Positions 1 to 5,067 of a stretch of DNA of 5,067 bases are shown here, in pieces. The DNA is from Bacillota bacterium (GTDB taxonomy: Bacteria > Bacillota > Clostridia > Peptostreptococcales > Acidaminobacteraceae). Made by a program: the position numbers and the translations under genes. The notes under the pieces were generated by a model, which did not search any database, was not told where the DNA came from, and saw only the letters and a list, made by a program, of their open reading frames with translations. The DNA is taken from assembly GCA_023443345.1 (NCBI GenBank), contig JAEZUZ010000030.1, forward strand, positions 1 through 5,067. Direction: 5' to 3'. Every line of letters starts with the position of its first letter. The first letter of the stretch is position 1.

Positions 1-1
1 A

Positions 2-727
2 CTTAGAATATATCTTCCACTAAGTAGTATGCAGGTTGTAATATATGAATTTATAAGAGTTTTACTTGATAAATATAATTACAGTTGGGATCAAGCCAAT
101 AATCTTGTTCATCAAATATTTATATATGATCCTATCAACTATGACGATACTTATGATGATGAATTCTATTCTATATTTCCTAGAGTCTATGACATAATGT
201 ATGAATATAGAAAAAGAGAATCTGTTTTAAGTGATAAAAAAATTGACTGGAATATAATAAAAGACAGATGGTTAGATTTTAAAGAAGTATCTAAAAGTGA
301 GCTTTATGGAGAAAAGTATTCAAATTACATCGTAGATTTGACATATGAGGCAGAAAATTTCAAAAACTCTATCAAGTCAATGGAATATTTTATATCTCTC
401 AAGGAAAATTATCCATACTTAAATATGAGAGATGTACTTTTTGTATTTACAGGAAAGATAGAGCCATTTGATTTTGAAACAAAAGAATATCTCCAGCACC
501 TATTTAGACTATACGATAGAGTCAATAATCTTGCAAAAGTTGGTTGGCAAATAAATATGATCTATGTAACAAATTTAGATACTTTAAAAATTAGAAAACT
601 GATAAATACAAGTGATTTAATAATTACTAATAGCTGTGACTTAGAGAATAAAAGAGTGATAAATATAAATTCAATTGAGAATTTAAATGAAAATAGGAGA
701 AAAATATATGAAACCCTACATAATTAG
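2..727 (+). CDS. Glycogen/maltodextrin phosphorylase-like protein (GT35-related), C-terminal part, apparently non-catalytic; 5' end outside window
   Basis: The frame is open from nt 2, giving 241 visible residues. The ATG at 29 has no Shine-Dalgarno sequence and lies inside an alignable motif, so the true start is probably left of the window. Residues 1-68 follow the phosphorylase core almost position for position: hydrophobic strand, then a slot where the family has NDTHP (here PLSSM, residues 6-10), then EFIRVLLDKYNYSW (16-29), then FPRVYDIMYE (59-68), like the family's LPRHLxIIYE. After a block about 130 residues shorter than in true phosphorylases comes IVDLTYEAENFKNS (110-123), in the place of FDVQIKRxHEYKRQ. 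Next is FTGKIEPFDFETK (149-161), like FGGKAxPxYxxAK, a strand, and a helix ending SDLII. The protein ends there, without the PLP-lysine motif (EASGTxNMKF). Active-site residues therefore look lost while the fold elements remain. The family call is by memory alignment. A decaying gene is the alternative, but the frame is uninterrupted. Confidence 0.6.
   Translation, partial: LRIYLPLSSMQVVIYEFIRVLLDKYNYSWDQANNLVHQIFIYDPINYDDTYDDEFYSIFPRVYDIMYEYRKRESVLSDKKIDWNIIKDRWLDFKEVSKSELYGEKYSNYIVDLTYEAENFKNSIKSMEYFISLKENYPYLNMRDVLFVFTGKIEPFDFETKEYLQHLFRLYDRVNNLAKVGWQINMIYVTNLDTLKIRKLINTSDLIITNSCDLENKRVININSIENLNENRRKIYETLHN
695..700 (+). promoter_or_regulatory. Ribosome binding site AGGAGA deciding the pullulanase start
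   Basis: AGGAGA lies 7 nt before the ATG at 708, within the end of the upstream coding frame. The in-frame ATG at 687 has no comparable site in front of it, so 708 is the better start. Because the site is inside the upstream gene, translation of the two genes is probably coupled. Confidence 0.75.
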
Positions 728-2375
728 AGATGACAGCACTCTTTTTACTCTAAGGGCAATTGATGGATTAAGTATTAAATTAGAAATTGATTCTAAATTC
801 TACGATATGGAGTATAGAGATGGATACTATGAAGTAGAATTGCCATTTAATGCAAAAAATATGAAATATAGATATCATGTAGAAAGAGATTCTATAAATC
901 ATGTCATGAGTGATCCCTGGTCATATTTGACAACATATAATTCAGAATATAGCGTTGTTGTAAATCCAAGAGATTACGATCCAAGTGGATTTAGAGAACA
1001 TAAAAGGTCTCATCACAGTGATAGAATCATATATGAATCACATATAAAGGATTTGACATATGATTTAGATAAAAAGGGATACTTGGGACTATCTGAGAAT
1101 AGCTTTGTAATAGAGCATCTTAAAAGACTTGGGATAACGCATCTTCACTTACTGCCATGCATGGACTTTGGAAGTGTAGATGAATGTGATGAAAATAGCT
1201 ATAATTGGGGATATGATCCGATTTCCTATTTTAATCTAGAGGGTTCTTATGCAGAAAAAGATTTAAATAGGATTTTTGAATTTAAGAATATGGTCAAATT
1301 TCTACATCAAAATAATATCTCTGTAGTAATGGATGTAGTATATAATCATACATATTTAACTAGAAATAGCTCTTTTGAAATACTATTTGGAAGTAATTTT
1401 TATAGAGAAGTAGATGGAACATTTTCCAATGGTTCAGGAGTAGGAAACGAAATTAATACTTCAAATATATTTGCTAGAGAGATGATCATAGAGTCACTTG
1501 AGTATTTTCTTGAAGAAATGAAAGTAGATGGCTTTAGATTCGATCTCTGGGCGCTCATGGACAAGAAATTAACTCAAGATATAGTAAATAGGTTGAAGTA
1601 TAAGTACAGCGATATTTTACTCTATGGTGAGCCATGGGATGCTGGTTATTCTGCTTTAGATGTTGAGTTAAAAACCACATGGAATGCTCAGTCTGGCAAA
1701 GGCTATGCTTTTTTTGATGACTTATTTAGAGATCTATTAAGAGGTTCACACTTTGGAAGTTCAAGGGGACTTCTTTCATATCATGGAGTTGATCCAACTA
1801 AATTTAAAAATGGTCTTATAGCTAAGAAGTCAAAGGCAAAAGAGCCACAGGAAATTATACATTACTTTAGCTGTCACGATCACTATATATTGGCAGATCA
1901 GCTAATAAGAACCGGGTTATCTAGAAGTGAGTTATTTGATTCACATGTGCTTGGATTTGCTTCTATTATACTTAGTTTTGGCATACCATTTATCCATGCA
2001 ACTACAGAAGTGATGAAGGAAGCTTATCAGATCAGAGATAGATATCAAGGACCTGTTGAAATAAATGCACTTAAAAAGAGTGATATAGAGAAAAATATTG
2101 AACTTGTAGAGATGGTTAAAAAATTTATAGAATTGAGAAAAGAAAGACAATATTTTTCAACATTTACAAGAGATGATATAAATAATAAAGTCAGAGTTGA
2201 AAATATTGGTTCGTTGATATACATAATGCATGTTGATGAAAAAGAACATTTTGTCTTTAATTTTTCAACACAATCCTATAAAATTGATTTAGAAGTAGAA
2301 GAGATATTTTCTACAAAGAAATATGCAAATAATACTATAGAAGCACGAAGCTTTAGTATATTTAAAAATATTTAG
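708..2375 (+). CDS. pulA: Intracellular type I pullulanase (GH13 debranching enzyme), short form
   Basis: Hydrolyses alpha-1,6 branches in pullulan, glycogen or limit dextrins. No signal peptide is visible, so it is probably cytoplasmic. From ATG 708 it has 555 residues, against about 700 for Bacillus AmyX. Residues 1-90 form a short CBM48-like beta domain. The GH13 barrel follows, with YNWGYDP (165-171, the type I pullulanase signature), region I DVVYNH (209-214), SNGSGVGNE (240-248), region II GFRFDL (275-280), region III YGEPW (306-310) and region IV SCHDH (388-392). The predicted triad Asp279, Glu308 and Asp391 is present. The last 75 or so residues are a beta-sandwich. Oddities: region IV has HDH rather than HDN, and the usual GxExxRxKxGxxNSYxxPDxINxLxW block reads ATTEVMKEAY...YQGPVEINALK (431-456). 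It overlaps the upstream gene by 20 nt and is followed by deoD after 8 nt, so it is probably co-transcribed with both. Confidence 0.9.
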   Translation: MKPYIIRDDSTLFTLRAIDGLSIKLEIDSKFYDMEYRDGYYEVELPFNAKNMKYRYHVERDSINHVMSDPWSYLTTYNSEYSVVVNPRDYDPSGFREHKRSHHSDRIIYESHIKDLTYDLDKKGYLGLSENSFVIEHLKRLGITHLHLLPCMDFGSVDECDENSYNWGYDPISYFNLEGSYAEKDLNRIFEFKNMVKFLHQNNISVVMDVVYNHTYLTRNSSFEILFGSNFYREVDGTFSNGSGVGNEINTSNIFAREMIIESLEYFLEEMKVDGFRFDLWALMDKKLTQDIVNRLKYKYSDILLYGEPWDAGYSALDVELKTTWNAQSGKGYAFFDDLFRDLLRGSHFGSSRGLLSYHGVDPTKFKNGLIAKKSKAKEPQEIIHYFSCHDHYILADQLIRTGLSRSELFDSHVLGFASIILSFGIPFIHATTEVMKEAYQIRDRYQGPVEINALKKSDIEKNIELVEMVKKFIELRKERQYFSTFTRDDINNKVRVENIGSLIYIMHVDEKEHFVFNFSTQSYKIDLEVEEIFSTKKYANNTIEARSFSIFKNI

Positions 2376-2383
2376 GAGGGAAT

Positions 2384-3082
2384 ATGAAACACTTACACAT
2401 TCAAGCTAATCAAGGAGATATTGCAGAATTAGTACTGCTACCAGGAGATCCATTAAGAGCTGAGTTTATTGCAAATACTTATTTAGAAAATGCTAAAAAA
2501 TATAATGATGTAAGAGGTATGTGGGGATTTACAGGAACTTACAAAGGAAAGAGAGTTTCAGTTCAAGGCTCAGGAATGGGAATGCCTTCAGCATCAATTT
2601 ACTATCATGAATTAATAAAGGAATATGGAGCTAAGAAATTAGTTAGAATCGGAAGCTGTGGTTCAATTCAGGATGATGTAAATTTAAGAGATGTAATTAT
2701 CGCTTCTAGTGCTTGTACTAATTCAAAGATGGTTGAGCGCAGATTTTTTGGACATACATACGCACCAACAAGTGACTTCTTCTTACTTAAAAAGGCATAT
2801 GAAGTTGCTCAAGAAAAGAATATAAAAGTACATGTTGGAAGTCTATTAAGCTCTGACTTATTCTATGATGAGACAGGTGAAGATATCACAAGATGGGCTG
2901 AATATGGAGTTTTAGGTGTAGAGATGGAAGCCGCAGAGCTTTTGACAATTGCTAAGAAGTATAAAGTACAAGCTCTAGCTATCTGTACAGTTAGCGATCA
3001 TATCTTAAAAGGCGGAGAAGTTTCAGCTCAAGATAGGCAGGAATCATTTACACAGATGATGGAAATTGCACTGGAACTATAA
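2384..3082 (+). CDS. deoD: Purine nucleoside phosphorylase, DeoD type
   Basis: Catalyses phosphorolysis of purine (deoxy)ribonucleosides to base plus (deoxy)ribose-1-phosphate in the cytoplasm; the family forms hexamers. It has 232 residues, against 239 in E. coli DeoD, and is similar along its whole length. Visible functional residues are His5 (the subunit-crossing His4 of E. coli), PGDPLR with Arg25, VRG with Arg44, GSGMGMPSASIY (62-73), RIGSCG with Arg88 and Ser91 (phosphate site), SDLFY (157-161), VEMEAAE with Glu180-Met181-Glu182 (ribose site), and TVSDH with Asp205 plus Arg218 (the catalytic Asp204/Arg217 pair). All key residues are intact. The site AGGAGG (2374-2379) overlaps the pullulanase stop codon and sits 4 nt before the ATG, so reinitiation is likely. 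No strong terminator follows, so transcription may continue into the next gene. Confidence 0.97.
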   Translation: MKHLHIQANQGDIAELVLLPGDPLRAEFIANTYLENAKKYNDVRGMWGFTGTYKGKRVSVQGSGMGMPSASIYYHELIKEYGAKKLVRIGSCGSIQDDVNLRDVIIASSACTNSKMVERRFFGHTYAPTSDFFLLKKAYEVAQEKNIKVHVGSLLSSDLFYDETGEDITRWAEYGVLGVEMEAAELLTIAKKYKVQALAICTVSDHILKGGEVSAQDRQESFTQMMEIALEL

Positions 3083-3156
3083 TCCATTAAGTAATTTGCT
3101 CCTAAACCATAAATATATATTTTTATAAATATATAATCTAGGTGAAAGGAGTTGTT
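3083..3156 (+). promoter_or_regulatory. Intergenic spacer with an all-A/T 9-bp inverted repeat and TATAAT hexamer before the PC4 gene
   Basis: This 74-nt gap between deoD and the PC4-family gene holds a perfect inverted repeat, TATATATTT (3114-3122) and AAATATATA (3127-3135), around a TTAT loop. It has no G or C and no following T-run, so it is a poor intrinsic terminator. TATAAT at 3132-3137 overlaps the right arm and could be a -10 box, but I see no good -35 box 16-18 nt upstream. The ribosome site AAAGGAG (3145-3151) lies 5 nt before the ATG at 3157. The spacer could hold a weak internal promoter, an operator, or an mRNA processing/stability hairpin. Confidence 0.35.
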
Positions 3157-3387
3157 ATGAAAGATTTTAGTTTCGAAATTATTCAGAATATAGGAATATA
3201 TTCACACTTAGAAAAGGGGCAGACATCAGAGTTAAACCTTGTATCATTTAATGGGAATGAGCCAAAGTACGACATAAGAACTTGGAGCGAAGATCACAAG
3301 AGAATGGGCAAGGGTATAAGACTTACTAAGGAAGAATTGCTCAATTTAAGAGATATAATCGTTGAATATTTTGAAAATGAAAAATAG
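3157..3387 (+). CDS. PC4/YdbC-family ssDNA-binding protein
   Basis: Small protein of the bacterial YdbC branch of the PC4 (transcriptional coactivator p15) family, whose Lactococcus member folds like PC4 and binds single-stranded DNA; its cellular role is not settled. I choose ATG 3157 (76 residues) because AAAGGAG lies 5 nt before it. The GTG at 3142 would add five residues but begins just before that binding site and has none of its own. Visible family features are an N-terminal strand FSFEIIQNIG (4-13), KGQTSELNLVSFNG (20-33), the signature PKYDIRTW (36-43), then DHKRMGKGIRLTKEEL (46-61), and a C-terminal helix (57-74). There is no signal peptide or membrane segment. It is the last gene before a strong terminator, and may be transcribed by readthrough from deoD or from its own weak promoter. 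Confidence 0.88.
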   Translation: MKDFSFEIIQNIGIYSHLEKGQTSELNLVSFNGNEPKYDIRTWSEDHKRMGKGIRLTKEELLNLRDIIVEYFENEK

Positions 3388-3410
3388 GGTAATACCCTAT
3401 TTTTTGTTTT
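3381..3410 (+). terminator. Intrinsic terminator of the pullulanase-deoD-PC4 unit
   Basis: Perfect 10-bp stem AAAATAGGGT (3381-3390) and ACCCTATTTT (3394-3403) with a 3-nt AAT loop, followed by a T-rich tail (TT, then G, then TTTT to 3410). The left arm contains the stop codon of the PC4 gene (TAG at 3385-3387), so terminator and coding end overlap. The A-tract on the 5' side could also allow some activity in the opposite direction. Confidence 0.9.
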
Positions 3411-3433
3411 TAGAATTAAATTTAAAAATGGAC

Positions 3434-3462
3434 AAATAAAAAATGCACTGTAATAGTGCATT
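3434..3462 (-). terminator. Intrinsic terminator of the L25/Ctc gene
   Basis: Read on the minus strand, an 8-bp stem AATGCACT and AGTGCATT (arms at 3455-3462 and 3442-3449, 5-nt loop) is followed by TTTTATTTG. It begins 4 nt after the stop codon of the L25 gene. An A/T-rich run on its other side (from 3463) might give weak bidirectional function, making 3381-3470 a barrier between the two convergent units. Confidence 0.85.
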
Positions 3463-3466
3463 ATTT

Positions 3467-4093
3467 TTATTCTTCTGTTGCCTCTTGGCTATCTTCCTGT
3501 GTTTCTTCACTTTCTTCTGTTGGTTCAGGTTCTGTGAATACTTCAGCTTGGCTAATTAGATATACAACGCTTTCTGGATCATTGCTTATTTTGATATTTT
3601 CATCTTTATAAAGATCAAGATCTTTAATCATCAATTGATCACCAGCTTGTTTACCTGTAACATCTAAAGTTATATTTGGTACTAAGTACTTAGGTAGGCA
3701 AGTGATTTCAATCTCTGATAGCATTGTTTGGCACACGAAATCTCTCAATTTTTCTGTGCCTTCAATTACAACAGGAATTGATACCTTAATTTCTTCACCC
3801 TTCTTAAGTGCTTGGAAATCTAAATGAAGTACCTTTCTTGAAGCTGGATGTATTTGGATTTCTTTTAGTAAAGCAAAGTGTTCTTCGCCTTCTATATCAA
3901 GAGTAAGTGTTGAACCTACATAGTTGTTATTTAAAAATACACCAACATCTCTTTGACTGATTTGTAAAAGTACGTTTTCATCTAAACTTGTTCCATAGAG
4001 CACGCCAGGGATATATTGATTTACACGAGTACGATAATTAGCACCTGTTCCAGTTTGAGTTCTCTTTAATGCTTTTAATGTTTCTCTTTGCAT
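3467..4093 (-). CDS. rplY: 50S ribosomal protein L25, long Ctc/TL5 form
   Basis: Binds 5S rRNA in the large ribosomal subunit. The long form, known as Ctc in Bacillus and TL5 in Thermus, is linked in Bacillus to general stress. It has 208 residues. The N-terminal L25 domain (about 1-92) shows NYRTRVNQYIPGVLYG (19-34) and KEIQIHPASRKVLHLDF (77-93), the usual 5S-binding fold motifs. The TL5 C-terminal beta domain spans about 95-183, with KVSIPVVIEGTEK (103-115) and CLPKYLVPNITLDV (132-145). Residues 184-208 form a low-complexity tail rich in Glu, Thr and Ser, which is common in this family but variable in length. The start at 4093 is supported by AAGGAGA on the minus strand (4104-4098), 4 nt from the ATG. 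It is transcribed away from the peroxiredoxin gene and ends at its own terminator. Confidence 0.96.
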   Translation of the reverse strand: MQRETLKALKRTQTGTGANYRTRVNQYIPGVLYGTSLDENVLLQISQRDVGVFLNNNYVGSTLTLDIEGEEHFALLKEIQIHPASRKVLHLDFQALKKGEEIKVSIPVVIEGTEKLRDFVCQTMLSEIEITCLPKYLVPNITLDVTGKQAGDQLMIKDLDLYKDENIKISNDPESVVYLISQAEVFTEPEPTEESEETQEDSQEATEE

Positions 4094-4254
4094 GCGTTCT
4101 CCTTCTATAAAATATTGTAACCTTAAATATTATAACATAATTATCAAATAATGAATATAGAAATATATATTTAAAAAAATATAATTTTTTTAGTCAATTT
4201 TATTGTATATATTCTATCTATAAGGGTAATAATCACACAGGAGGTATAATAATT
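4094..4254. promoter_or_regulatory. Divergent promoter region between L25/Ctc and peroxiredoxin
   Basis: 161 bp, very A+T-rich, with no gene. It contains the L25 extended -10 box on the minus strand and an A-tract/T-tract inverted repeat, TAAAAAAA (4172-4179) and TTTTTTTA (4185-4192), that could bend DNA or act as an UP element. No convincing sigma-A promoter is visible for the peroxiredoxin; the weak hexamers TATATT (4208-4213) and TATAAG (4219-4224) are the best -10 candidates. The peroxiredoxin ribosome site AGGAGG is at 4239-4244, with a rather long 10-nt gap to the ATG. Confidence 0.55.
4129..4137 (-). promoter_or_regulatory. Extended -10 element of the L25/Ctc promoter
   Basis: On the minus strand TGTTATAAT, a perfect TGnTATAAT extended -10 box, lies 35 nt upstream of the L25 start codon. 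A 17-nt spacer would put a weak -35 (TATTCA) at 4157-4152. This would give a leader of roughly 28 nt including the ribosome binding site. The match is inferred from sequence only, and the surrounding DNA is very A+T-rich. Confidence 0.5.
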
Positions 4255-4258
4255 ATGG
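4244..4258 (+). promoter_or_regulatory. Possible PerR-box-like operator over the peroxiredoxin start
   Basis: The 15-mer from 4244 matches the Bacillus PerR box TTATAATnATTATAA at 11 of its 14 fixed positions; the central block TATAATAATTAT (4245-4256) is intact and the mismatches are at the outer ends. It lies between the ribosome site and the start codon of a peroxide-detoxifying gene, a sensible target for PerR. In such A+T-rich DNA chance matches are likely, so this is only a suggestion. Confidence 0.3.
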
Positions 4259-4926
4259 AACAAGAAAGACAATTTCCAGTTATTGGTTCAAAAGCTCCAG
4301 AATTTGTAGCAGACACCACAAAGGGAACAATACATTTTCCTCAAGATTACAAGGGTAAGTGGGTAATTTTCTTCTCACACCCAGCTGATTTTACACCTGT
4401 TTGCTCAACAGAATTCATGACATTTGCATCAATGGCAGACGACTTAAGAGATAATTTAAATACAGAATTAGTAGGTCTATCAGTTGATTCTCTACATTCA
4501 CATATTGCTTGGTTAAGATCTCTAGAAGGTTTTTGTTGGAATGGAATTGAAAAGCAGAAGATCGATTTTCCATTAGTAGTAGATATAAAAATGGAAGTAG
4601 CTTACAAGTATGGAATGATTCAAGGCGAGTCAGATACAAACGCTGTAAGAGCTGTATTTATAATTGATCCAGAAAGTACAATTAGAACAATTCTTTACTA
4701 TCCATCAAGCACAGGTAGAAATATGGACGAAATCAGAAGAGTACTTGTTGCTCTACAAAAAGCTGATAATGAAAAGATTGCTACACCTGCTAACTGGAAT
4801 GCAGGAGATCCTGTGATTATCCCACCACCAAGAACTCAGCAAGATGCAATAGATAGAGTTGGAATGAAGGATAATGAGGGAATTAACCAATTAGATTGGT
4901 TCTTAACTTTTAAAGATGAGAAGTAG
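4255..4926 (+). CDS. Peroxiredoxin, Prx6-type (archaeal-like), apparently 1-Cys
   Basis: Thiol peroxidase reducing H2O2, organic hydroperoxides or peroxynitrite in the cytoplasm. It has 223 residues, with no signal peptide. The thioredoxin-fold core carries the active-site motif PADFTPVC (43-50) followed by STEF, so Cys50 is the peroxidatic Cys with Thr47 and Pro43. Arg132 in VRAVFIID (131-138) is the conserved active-site Arg. The long C-terminal extension, with TPANWNAGDPVIIPPP (177-192), is typical of the archaeal-type Prx6 group rather than AhpC. In that group the tail normally ends in a motif like CxDWWFC supplying resolving cysteines. Here the equivalent stretch reads NQLDWFLTF (211-219), without Cys. 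The only other Cys is Cys94, in EGFCWNG. It is transcribed divergently from L25/Ctc and followed closely by an insertion sequence end, with no terminator hairpin seen between them. Confidence 0.93.
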   Translation: MEQERQFPVIGSKAPEFVADTTKGTIHFPQDYKGKWVIFFSHPADFTPVCSTEFMTFASMADDLRDNLNTELVGLSVDSLHSHIAWLRSLEGFCWNGIEKQKIDFPLVVDIKMEVAYKYGMIQGESDTNAVRAVFIIDPESTIRTILYYPSSTGRNMDEIRRVLVALQKADNEKIATPANWNAGDPVIIPPPRTQQDAIDRVGMKDNEGINQLDWFLTFKDEK

Positions 4927-4943
4927 TATAAAAGAGTGCTAAG

Positions 4944-5067
4944 GATACTATACCCTGTCAAGTACACAGCAAATAAAAAGATTATGAATATTTTAGTCTA
5001 TACTCGATAGGAGATAAGTATCCTAAGGATTTTTGAATACGTTCAGTGTTGTACCACTGGACGTATT
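4944..5067 (-). mobile_element. Right end of an IS3-family insertion sequence (IS150-like), running off the window
   Basis: The outer sequence GATACTATACCCTGTCAAG (from 4944) resembles the terminal inverted repeats of IS150-group IS3 elements, which have TACTGxACCC near the tip. The transposase 3' end begins about 15 nt inside it. The exact IS boundary is uncertain by several bases, because the other end and the target-site duplication lie outside the window. It sits about 17 nt after the peroxiredoxin stop, with the transposase pointing toward that gene. Confidence 0.7.
4982..5067 (-). CDS. IS3-family transposase OrfB, C-terminal 27 residues (5' part outside window)
   Basis: Minus-strand frame ending at TAA (4984-4982), reading YVQWYNTERIQKSLGYLSPI then EYRLKYS. 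This is the hallmark C-terminus of the DDE (rve) integrase domain of IS3-family transposases: YxxxYNxxRIQxxLGxLSPxEYR. The catalytic DDE residues would lie further right, outside the window; the final Glu of the triad is normally some 30-40 residues upstream of this motif. It is too short to be found by simple length cut-offs but unambiguous as a pattern. Whether the full element is intact cannot be seen here. Confidence 0.88.
   Translation of the reverse strand, partial: YVQWYNTERIQKSLGYLSPIEYRLKYS

Noticed and set aside
29..31. ATG at 29 as the true start of the first gene
   Set aside because: No ribosome binding site precedes it, the frame is open to the window edge, and the residues just before it continue the phosphorylase-like alignment.
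687..707. ATG at 687 as the pullulanase start, adding seven residues
   Set aside because: No Shine-Dalgarno sequence stands before it, while AGGAGA is well placed for the ATG at 708.
1941..2150. Minus-strand open frame of 69 codons inside the pullulanase gene
   Set aside because: It lies wholly within a well-supported gene, has no ribosome binding site, and its Phe/Tyr/Ser/Lys-rich product shows no domain; it is an antisense shadow.
4130..4140. TTATAACATAA as a second PerR or Fur box in the divergent spacer
   Set aside because: Only four-base half-sites match, and the sequence is explained by the L25 extended -10 element.
4415..4639. Minus-strand open frame of 74 codons inside the peroxiredoxin gene
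   Set aside because: Antisense to conserved peroxiredoxin codons, with no ribosome site or recognisable motif.
4939..5027. Inverted match CTAAGGATACT (4939-4949) and AGTATCCTAAG (5017-5027), 10 of 11 paired
   Set aside because: The right copy encodes conserved transposase residues (SLGY) and the left lies at the IS tip; a 67-nt loop makes a functional hairpin doubtful, so I treat it as chance.
1..5067. CRISPR array, tRNA, rRNA, riboswitch or phage attachment site
   Set aside because: No regularly spaced repeats, cloverleaf or rRNA-like stretches were seen, and no intergenic gap is longer than 161 bp.

Overview
The window is strongly A+T-rich (about one third G+C by eye), with tight gene spacing, AGGAGG-type ribosome binding sites, and standard-code genes ending in TAA or TAG. 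The gene set is a type I pullulanase, a hexameric-type purine nucleoside phosphorylase, a small PC4/YdbC protein, a long-form L25/Ctc and an archaeal-type Prx6 peroxiredoxin. This suggests a low-G+C anaerobic or microaerophilic Bacillota. A Tissierellia/Peptoniphilaceae-like host is my guess from general feel, not something the sequence proves.

Layout. Positions 2-3387 on the + strand look like one transcription unit: the 3' part of a divergent glycogen-phosphorylase-like gene (2-727, its 5' end lies left of the window), a short intracellular pullulanase (708-2375, overlapping its upstream neighbour by 20 nt), deoD (2384-3082, 8 nt after the pullulanase stop) and a 76-residue PC4/YdbC-family ssDNA-binding protein (3157-3387). 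The unit ends in a perfect 10-bp terminator stem that includes the last gene's stop codon. A second terminator, pointing the other way, ends the L25/Ctc gene (4093-3467, minus strand). A 161-bp A+T-rich divergent spacer (4094-4254) separates L25/Ctc from a peroxiredoxin gene (4255-4926, + strand). About 20 nt past the peroxiredoxin stop is the right end of an IS3-family insertion sequence. Its transposase C-terminus is read on the minus strand and runs off the window.

How the genes may work together. A phosphorylase-like protein followed by a debranching enzyme is the usual pairing for breaking down glycogen or maltodextrin: the phosphorylase shortens the outer chains and the pullulanase removes the alpha-1,6 branches. 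Here the phosphorylase-like partner seems to have lost the His of NDTHP, the KRxHEYKRQ phosphate/PLP-contact motif and the whole PLP-lysine region, yet it keeps a long intact reading frame and a translationally coupled overlap with the pullulanase. A non-catalytic phosphorylase relative kept next to an altered pullulanase is the most unusual thing in the window. DeoD (nucleoside phosphorolysis giving ribose-1-phosphate) fits a carbon-salvage operon. The L25/Ctc and peroxiredoxin pair looks like a separate stress or ribosome module.

All family calls come from motifs recognised by eye; no database search was run.
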